This document shows positions 57,880-64,000 of a DNA stretch of 64,000 bases, one piece after another. Position numbers and translations under genes: made by a program. The stretch is from positions 8,763,501 to 8,827,500 of the forward strand of contig JALJCS010000029.1 of NCBI GenBank assembly GCA_023055355.1, read 5' to 3'. The notes under the pieces are model-generated. The model was not told where the DNA came from and ran no database searches. It saw only the letters and a program-made list of their open reading frames with translations. Position 1 is the stretch's first letter. Each line of letters begins with the position of its first letter. This stretch comes from Agelaius tricolor (Eukaryota > Chordata > Aves > Passeriformes > Icteridae).

Positions 57880-58535
57880 TTATAACTGTCTATCTCAGTC
57901 CTCTCGCTTCTTTTTCTCTCCACGTTCTCCTTTTCCTCAGTTTGTGTTTTTTGCTCTTAGTCCTTTCCTTTTTCAGCCCATTCCTAAGTTTTCACCTTCA
58001 CTCTAATCCTAACCACTTTCTTTTTCCCTCTAACTTCTGTCCTTCTTCAGTTCTCCCACCCTCCTTTTCCTGTCTCACTCTGTCCTCCTGTTTTTTCTTC
58101 TGTCTTCTTGTCTCTTCTTTGTCTTTTCCTATCTATCTCTTGTCCCTCTGTCTCCCTCTGTGTCTTCTCCCTCTGTTCTCTCCTCTTCTTTGTGTCTTTG
58201 TCCCTGTTCTCTCCCTCTATTTTCTTCCAACTCTTTTCTCTCTCCCTTTTCTCTCTGCTCCTCTGTCTCTCTTTTCCCTCTGCTTCTCTTTCTCTTTTCT
58301 CTCTGCTTCTGTCTTTTCTCTCTGTTTCTGTCTGTCTTTTCTCTTTTTTTCTCTCTTGTTCTCTTTTCTCTCTGCTCCTCTGTCTCTCTTTTCTCTCTGC
58401 TTCTCTGTCTCTTCTCTCTGCTTCTGTCTTTTCTCTCTGCTTCTCTCTCTCTCTCTCTCTCTCTCTTTTCTCTCTCTTTTGTCTCTCCTTCTCTCTCTCT
58501 CCTTCTCTTTCTAACTTTGTTTCCTTTCTAGCTTT
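57880..58535. repeat. Pyrimidine tract on the + strand
   Basis: About 650 bases of almost pure C/T (TCTCTCTTTTCTCTCTGCTTC type), including (CT)n at 58446-58466. Ser/Leu/Phe frames across it are by-products. Such strand asymmetry can adopt triplex (H-DNA) structure. Confidence 0.9.
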
Positions 58536-58547
58536 AGTTTAAAAAAG

Positions 58548-58647
58548 CAGCAGTAGGAAATTTCAGGCTCCCTGGGAGTAAAAGAAAAAAAAAAAAATTA
58601 AAAAACAAACCATTTACTCCCCGGGAGCCTGAAATTTCCTACTGCTG
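58548..58647. repeat. 35-bp-arm inverted repeat (hairpin)
   Basis: 58548-58582 (CAGCAGTAGGAAATTTCAGG onward) is the reverse complement of 58613-58647 with a single mismatch near the loop. The 30-base loop is A-rich. It has the size of a small hairpin RNA precursor or of a short palindromic insertion. Confidence 0.85.
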
Positions 58648-58699
58648 CACCAGACATATAGTTTTTCTTCTTTTTAGTATATACAGTATATAGGGATCC

Positions 58700-58867
58700 C
58701 ACCTGTCAGCAATCAATAGTAACCAGTAGTCCCCACCCACATCTACACCCCCTGCAGCCCCCACCCCTATACACACCCCTCCCATGCTGCCCACACCCCA
58801 CCCCCATGGGTGCCCCCCTCGCCAGACCCACCCCCTGAAACCAGCACCCCACCCCATGCCAATCACA
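58700..58867. other. C-rich segment before the telomere-proximal element
   Basis: CCCCACCC-rich on the + strand (G-rich on the minus strand), including ACCCCACCCCCATGGGTGCC. The complementary strand could form G-quadruplexes. No gene. Confidence 0.6.
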
Positions 58868-58885
58868 TATAAATCATGCAGTCAC
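58859..58885 (+). promoter_or_regulatory. CCAAT and TATA motifs facing the telomere
   Basis: CCAAT at 58859-58863 and TATAAAT at 58868-58874, just before the CTCF-like array. On the + strand they would place initiation near 58.9 kb. Their spacing is unusually tight, so the TATA may be the relevant part or both may be chance. Confidence 0.4.
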
Positions 58886-59075
58886 AGCGCCACCTGCCGT
58901 TTACTCGCGAGTACTGCACTCACAGCGCCACCTGCTGCTTGCCGGGCGGTACTACATGCACAGCGCCACCTGGTGCTCGCCGGCCGGTACTGCATGCACA
59001 GCGCCCCCTGCCGTCCACATACCGGTACTGCAGTCACAGCGCCCCCTGCCGCCCGCCGCGCCACATTGCACCCGC
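58886..59075 (+). promoter_or_regulatory. Five CTCF-like motifs in a 38-bp tandem array
   Basis: AGCGCCACCTGC, AGCGCCACCTGCTG, AGCGCCACCTGGTG, AGCGCCCCCTGCCG and AGCGCCCCCTGCCG begin at 58886, 58924, 58962, 59000 and 59038, exactly 38 bases apart. Each fits the known CTCF core (GCGCC[A/C]CCTGSTGG, this strand). A diverged sixth (GGCGCGCCCCCA) starts at about 59076. CTCF is established at human subtelomeres next to TERRA promoters. Binding here is predicted only. Confidence 0.65.
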
Positions 59076-59084
59076 GGCGCGCCC

Positions 59085-60292
59085 CCAATGACGTCACCAG
59101 CGCGACACGCCCCAGAAAGGACCCCAGTGCACAGGCGTCCCCCGCAATCGCCCGACCGAAACGGCACCCCCCTCCCCACGCCCCGCAGACCCCCGCGCGC
59201 GTCACCGCCAGCCCCACGCGAACCGGAACGCCATTCCGACCCCGACCGACCCGCAAAAACCGCGCAAAACCCGCCCGAAACCCCGAAAAAAATCCCGGTC
59301 CCGGCGGCCGCCATTTTGCCGCAAATGACGTCACCCGGCCCGCCGCCATCTTGTCCCCCGTACCACGTGACCCCCCTCGCGGCCGCCATCTTGCCCCCCC
59401 CCCGCACCACGTGACCCCCCCGCGGCCGCCATTTTGCTGCCGTAAATGACGTCACCCCGCACGGCCGCCATATTGCCGTAAATGACGTCACAGAGCACTC
59501 GCCGCCATCTTGGTCACCGATCACGTGACCGACTGGCGGCCGCCATCTTGGCTGCCGTACCACGTGACCCTCTGGGCGCCGCCATGTTGTACGACACCAC
59601 GTGACCCCATGGGCGCCGCCATCTTGGATGACATCACAGGGCCCGCCATCTTGTCTCCCCAGATCACGTGACCGCCGCCATCTTGGTCCCCGGTCACATG
59701 ACCCCATGGGCGCCGCCATACTGGACGCTACCACGTGACCGCATGGGGGCGGCCATCTTGGTTCCCTGATCACATGACCCCCTGAGCGCCGCCATATTGG
59801 ACGCCACCACGTGACCGTATGGGCGCCGCCATCTTGGACGCGTCATCACGACGTCACGGCAGCCGCCATCTTGGTCCCCGGTCACATGACCCCATAGGCG
59901 CCGCCATCTTGCTGCCGTAAATGACGTAACCCCCACGGCCGCCATCTTGCCGTAAATGACGTCACCGGCCGCCATCTTGCCTGCCGTACCACGTGACCCC
60001 CCTCACGGCCGCCATCTTGCTGCCGTAAATGACGTCACCCCCTATAGCCACAACCCTGCCGTAAATGACGTCACCGGCCGCCATCTTGTCGTAAATGACG
60101 TCACAGAGCACTCGCCGTCATCGCGGCTGTCGAGTCACGTGACCCCCGGTCGCCGCCATCTTGGTCCCCAGTCACGTGACCGCCGCCATCTTGGTCCCTA
60201 GTCACATGACCCCATGGGGGCCGCCATCTTGGTTCCCTACCACGTGACCATATGGGGGCCGCCATCTTGATGACTCATCATGACGTCACCAC
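59085..60292 (+). promoter_or_regulatory. Dense YY1/CREB/USF motif array abutting the telomere
   Basis: Roughly 25 copies of GCCGCCATCTTG (YY1 core AAGATGGCGGC on the minus strand, all in one orientation), about ten TGACGTCA (CREB/ATF) and about a dozen CACGTGAC (USF/TFE-type E-box), plus CACATGACC variants. CCAT starts at 59311, 59346, 59386, 59429, 59468, 59506, 59543, 59582, 59619... step mostly 37-40. It is CpG-rich and ends with TGACGTCACCACGGG, fused to the first telomere repeat. It is a candidate TERRA promoter and methylation-sensitive control region. Frames across it are not genes. Confidence 0.65.
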
Positions 60293-63200
60293 GGGTTAGG
60301 GTTAGGGTTAGGGTTAGGGTTAGGGTTAGGGTTAGGGTTAGGGTTAGGGTTAGGGTTAGGGTTAGGGTTAGGGTTAGGGTTAGGGTTAGGGTTAGGGTTA
60401 GGGTTAGGGTTAGGGTTAGGGTTAGGGTTAGGGTTAGGGTTAGGGTTAGGGTTAGGGTTAGGGTTAGGGTTAGGGTTAGGGTTAGGGTTAGGGTTAGGGT
60501 TAGGGTTAGGGTTAGGGTTAGGGTTAGGGTTAGGGTTAGGGTTAGGGTTAGGGTTAGGGTTAGGGTTAGGGTTAGGGTTAGGGTTAGGGTTAGGGTTAGG
60601 GTTAGGGTTAGGGTTAGGGTTAGGGTTAGGGTTAGGGTTAGGGTTAGGGTTAGGGTTAGGGTTAGGGTTAGGGTTAGGGTTAGGGTTAGGGTTAGGGTTA
60701 GGGTTAGGGTTAGGGTTAGGGTTAGGGTTAGGGTTAGGGTTAGGGTTAGGGTTAGGGTTAGGGTTAGGGTTAGGGTTAGGGTTAGGGTTAGGGTTAGGGT
60801 TAGGGTTAGGGTTAGGGTTAGGGTTAGGGTTAGGGTTAGGGTTAGGGTTAGGGTTAGGGTTAGGGTTAGGGTTAGGGTTAGGGTTAGGGTTAGGGTTAGG
60901 GTTAGGGTTAGGGTTAGGGTTAGGGTTAGGGTTAGGGTTAGGGTTAGGGTTAGGGTTAGGGTTAGGGTTAGGGTTAGGGTTAGGGTTAGGGTTAGGGTTA
61001 GGGTTAGGGTTAGGGTTAGGGTTAGGGTTAGGGTTAGGGTTAGGGTTAGGGTTAGGGTTAGGGTTAGGGTTAGGGTTAGGGTTAGGGTTAGGGTTAGGGT
61101 TAGGGTTAGGGTTAGGGTTAGGGTTAGGGTTAGGGTTAGGGTTAGGGTTAGGGTTAGGGTTAGGGTTAGGGTTAGGGTTAGGGTTAGGGTTAGGGTTAGG
61201 GTTAGGGTTAGGGTTAGGGTTAGGGTTAGGGTTAGGGTTAGGGTTAGGGTTAGGGTTAGGGTTAGGGTTAGGGTTAGGGTTAGGGTTAGGGTTAGGGTTA
61301 GGGTTAGGGTTAGGGTTAGGGTTAGGGTTAGGGTTAGGGTTAGGGTTAGGGTTAGGGTTAGGGTTAGGGTTAGGGTTAGGGTTAGGGTTAGGGTTAGGGT
61401 TAGGGTTAGGGTTAGGGTTAGGGTTAGGGTTAGGGTTAGGGTTAGGGTTAGGGTTAGGGTTAGGGTTAGGGTTAGGGTTAGGGTTAGGGTTAGGGTTAGG
61501 GTTAGGGTTAGGGTTAGGGTTAGGGTTAGGGTTAGGGTTAGGGTTAGGGTTAGGGTTAGGGTTAGGGTTAGGGTTAGGGTTAGGGTTAGGGTTAGGGTTA
61601 GGGTTAGGGTTAGGGTTAGGGTTAGGGTTAGGGTTAGGGTTAGGGTTAGGGTTAGGGTTAGGGTTAGGGTTAGGGTTAGGGTTAGGGTTAGGGTTAGGGT
61701 TAGGGTTAGGGTTAGGGTTAGGGTTAGGGTTAGGGTTAGGGTTAGGGTTAGGGTTAGGGTTAGGGTTAGGGTTAGGGTTAGGGTTAGGGTTAGGGTTAGG
61801 GTTAGGGTTAGGGTTAGGGTTAGGGTTAGGGTTAGGGTTAGGGTTAGGGTTAGGGTTAGGGTTAGGGTTAGGGTTAGGGTTAGGGTTAGGGTTAGGGTTA
61901 GGGTTAGGGTTAGGGTTAGGGTTAGGGTTAGGGTTAGGGTTAGGGTTAGGGTTAGGGTTAGGGTTAGGGTTAGGGTTAGGGTTAGGGTTAGGGTTAGGGT
62001 TAGGGTTAGGGTTAGGGTTAGGGTTAGGGTTAGGGTTAGGGTTAGGGTTAGGGTTAGGGTTAGGGTTAGGGTTAGGGTTAGGGTTAGGGTTAGGGTTAGG
62101 GTTAGGGTTAGGGTTAGGGTTAGGGTTAGGGTTAGGGTTAGGGTTAGGGTTAGGGTTAGGGTTAGGGTTAGGGTTAGGGTTAGGGTTAGGGTTAGGGTTA
62201 GGGTTAGGGTTAGGGTTAGGGTTAGGGTTAGGGTTAGGGTTAGGGTTAGGGTTAGGGTTAGGGTTAGGGTTAGGGTTAGGGTTAGGGTTAGGGTTAGGGT
62301 TAGGGTTAGGGTTAGGGTTAGGGTTAGGGTTAGGGTTAGGGTTAGGGTTAGGGTTAGGGTTAGGGTTAGGGTTAGGGTTAGGGTTAGGGTTAGGGTTAGG
62401 GTTAGGGTTAGGGTTAGGGTTAGGGTTAGGGTTAGGGTTAGGGTTAGGGTTAGGGTTAGGGTTAGGGTTAGGGTTAGGGTTAGGGTTAGGGTTAGGGTTA
62501 GGGTTAGGGTTAGGGTTAGGGTTAGGGTTAGGGTTAGGGTTAGGGTTAGGGTTAGGGTTAGGGTTAGGGTTAGGGTTAGGGTTAGGGTTAGGGTTAGGGT
62601 TAGGGTTAGGGTTAGGGTTAGGGTTAGGGTTAGGGTTAGGGTTAGGGTTAGGGTTAGGGTTAGGGTTAGGGTTAGGGTTAGGGTTAGGGTTAGGGTTAGG
62701 GTTAGGGTTAGGGTTAGGGTTAGGGTTAGGGTTAGGGTTAGGGTTAGGGTTAGGGTTAGGGTTAGGGTTAGGGTTAGGGTTAGGGTTAGGGTTAGGGTTA
62801 GGGTTAGGGTTAGGGTTAGGGTTAGGGTTAGGGTTAGGGTTAGGGTTAGGGTTAGGGTTAGGGTTAGGGTTAGGGTTAGGGTTAGGGTTAGGGTTAGGGT
62901 TAGGGTTAGGGTTAGGGTTAGGGTTAGGGTTAGGGTTAGGGTTAGGGTTAGGGTTAGGGTTAGGGTTAGGGTTAGGGTTAGGGTTAGGGTTAGGGTTAGG
63001 GTTAGGGTTAGGGTTAGGGTTAGGGTTAGGGTTAGGGTTAGGGTTAGGGTTAGGGTTAGGGTTAGGGTTAGGGTTAGGGTTAGGGTTAGGGTTAGGGTTA
63101 GGGTTAGGGTTAGGGTTAGGGTTAGGGTTAGGGTTAGGGTTAGGGTTAGGGTTAGGGTTAGGGTTAGGGTTAGGGTTAGGGTTAGGGTTAGGGTTAGGGT

Positions 63201-64000
63201 TAGGGTTAGGGTTAGGGTTAGGGTTAGGGTTAGGGTTAGGGTTAGGGTTAGGGTTAGGGTTAGGGTTAGGGTTAGGGTTAGGGTTAGGGTTAGGGTTAGG
63301 GTTAGGGTTAGGGTTAGGGTTAGGGTTAGGGTTAGGGTTAGGGTTAGGGTTAGGGTTAGGGTTAGGGTTAGGGTTAGGGTTAGGGTTAGGGTTAGGGTTA
63401 GGGTTAGGGTTAGGGTTAGGGTTAGGGTTAGGGTTAGGGTTAGGGTTAGGGTTAGGGTTAGGGTTAGGGTTAGGGTTAGGGTTAGGGTTAGGGTTAGGGT
63501 TAGGGTTAGGGTTAGGGTTAGGGTTAGGGTTAGGGTTAGGGTTAGGGTTAGGGTTAGGGTTAGGGTTAGGGTTAGGGTTAGGGTTAGGGTTAGGGTTAGG
63601 GTTAGGGTTAGGGTTAGGGTTAGGGTTAGGGTTAGGGTTAGGGTTAGGGTTAGGGTTAGGGTTAGGGTTAGGGTTAGGGTTAGGGTTAGGGTTAGGGTTA
63701 GGGTTAGGGTTAGGGTTAGGGTTAGGGTTAGGGTTAGGGTTAGGGTTAGGGTTAGGGTTAGGGTTAGGGTTAGGGTTAGGGTTAGGGTTAGGGTTAGGGT
63801 TAGGGTTAGGGTTAGGGTTAGGGTTAGGGTTAGGGTTAGGGTTAGGGTTAGGGTTAGGGTTAGGGTTAGGGTTAGGGTTAGGGTTAGGGTTAGGGTTAGG
63901 GTTAGGGTTAGGGTTAGGGTTAGGGTTAGGGTTAGGGTTAGGGTTAGGGTTAGGGTTAGGGTTAGGGTTAGGGTTAGGGTTAGGGTTAGGGTTAGGGTTA
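60293..64000 (+). repeat. Telomere, (GGGTTA)618
   Basis: From 60293 to the window edge every base fits (TTAGGG)n, with 618 perfect hexamers and no variant repeats at the proximal border. The G-rich strand runs 5'->3' to the right, so this is the true chromosome end (or very near it). The tract is cut by the window. Confidence 0.98.

Noticed and set aside
57942..58542. 190-codon Leu/Ser/Phe-rich frame
   Set aside because: Translation of a pure pyrimidine tract, open in three frames for lack of purines in stop codons.
58784..59773. Frames of 150-273 codons on both strands next to the telomere
   Set aside because: GC-rich regulatory repeat with YY1/CREB/USF motifs. Frames are periodic and Ala/Pro/Arg or Gly/Trp biased, with no family similarity.
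64000..64000. Exact physical chromosome end
   Set aside because: The telomere tract is cut by the window edge, so its full length and terminus cannot be seen.

Overview
The window is one end of a vertebrate chromosome, almost certainly an avian microchromosome. The evidence is a compact 14-exon C2CD2L (TMEM24) gene at the left edge, a 3'-truncated chicken-repeat-1 (CR1) element in its tenth intron, avian-type LTRs, and 3.7 kb of pure (TTAGGG)n running to the right edge. The + strand reads toward the telomere. The species cannot be fixed from sequence alone.

Layout. 1-18.3 kb: C2CD2L on the + strand with its CpG-rich first exon, all coding exons (a model of about 677 codons) and a long 3' UTR. 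It is the only gene whose identity is certain. 18.3-20.8 kb: subtelomeric repeats, consisting of a ~190-bp unit and a T-rich block of degenerate TTTTAGGG-like sequence, split by a solo LTR. 20.8-28.5 kb (block I) and 46.0-55.9 kb (block II): two direct copies of a segmental duplication about 25 kb apart. Each has a TATA promoter-like segment followed by tandem 1.67-1.69 kb units, each made of six small exon-like cassettes with GT/AG borders and an AATAAA. In several units one reading phase stays open across all cassettes. This looks like an undescribed, telomere-directed, multi-exon subtelomeric gene family, partly decayed. 28.5-46.0 kb: a large AT-rich inverted repeat around a 138-bp higher-order CpG minisatellite, a CpG island, a broken minus-strand endogenous retrovirus with one 613-bp LTR, a second LTR, several minisatellites, and another copy of the T-rich telomere-like block.

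55.9-58.7 kb: four ~340-bp tandem units each carrying a perfect C/G-rich hairpin, a 96-bp tandem repeat, three AATAAA signals, a 600-bp pyrimidine tract and a 35-bp-arm hairpin. 58.8-60.29 kb: a GC-rich element directly abutting the telomere. It has a CCAAT/TATA pair, five CTCF-like motifs spaced exactly 38 bp apart, then about 25 YY1-type, about 10 CREB/ATF-type and about a dozen USF-type motifs on a similar ~38-bp rhythm. By analogy with human subtelomeric CTCF/CpG/37-bp-repeat promoters, this is a strong candidate for an avian TERRA promoter. 60,293-64,000: 618 perfect telomere hexamers.

The subtelomeric gene family and the TERRA-promoter-like array are inferences from sequence structure. 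No transcript evidence was available.
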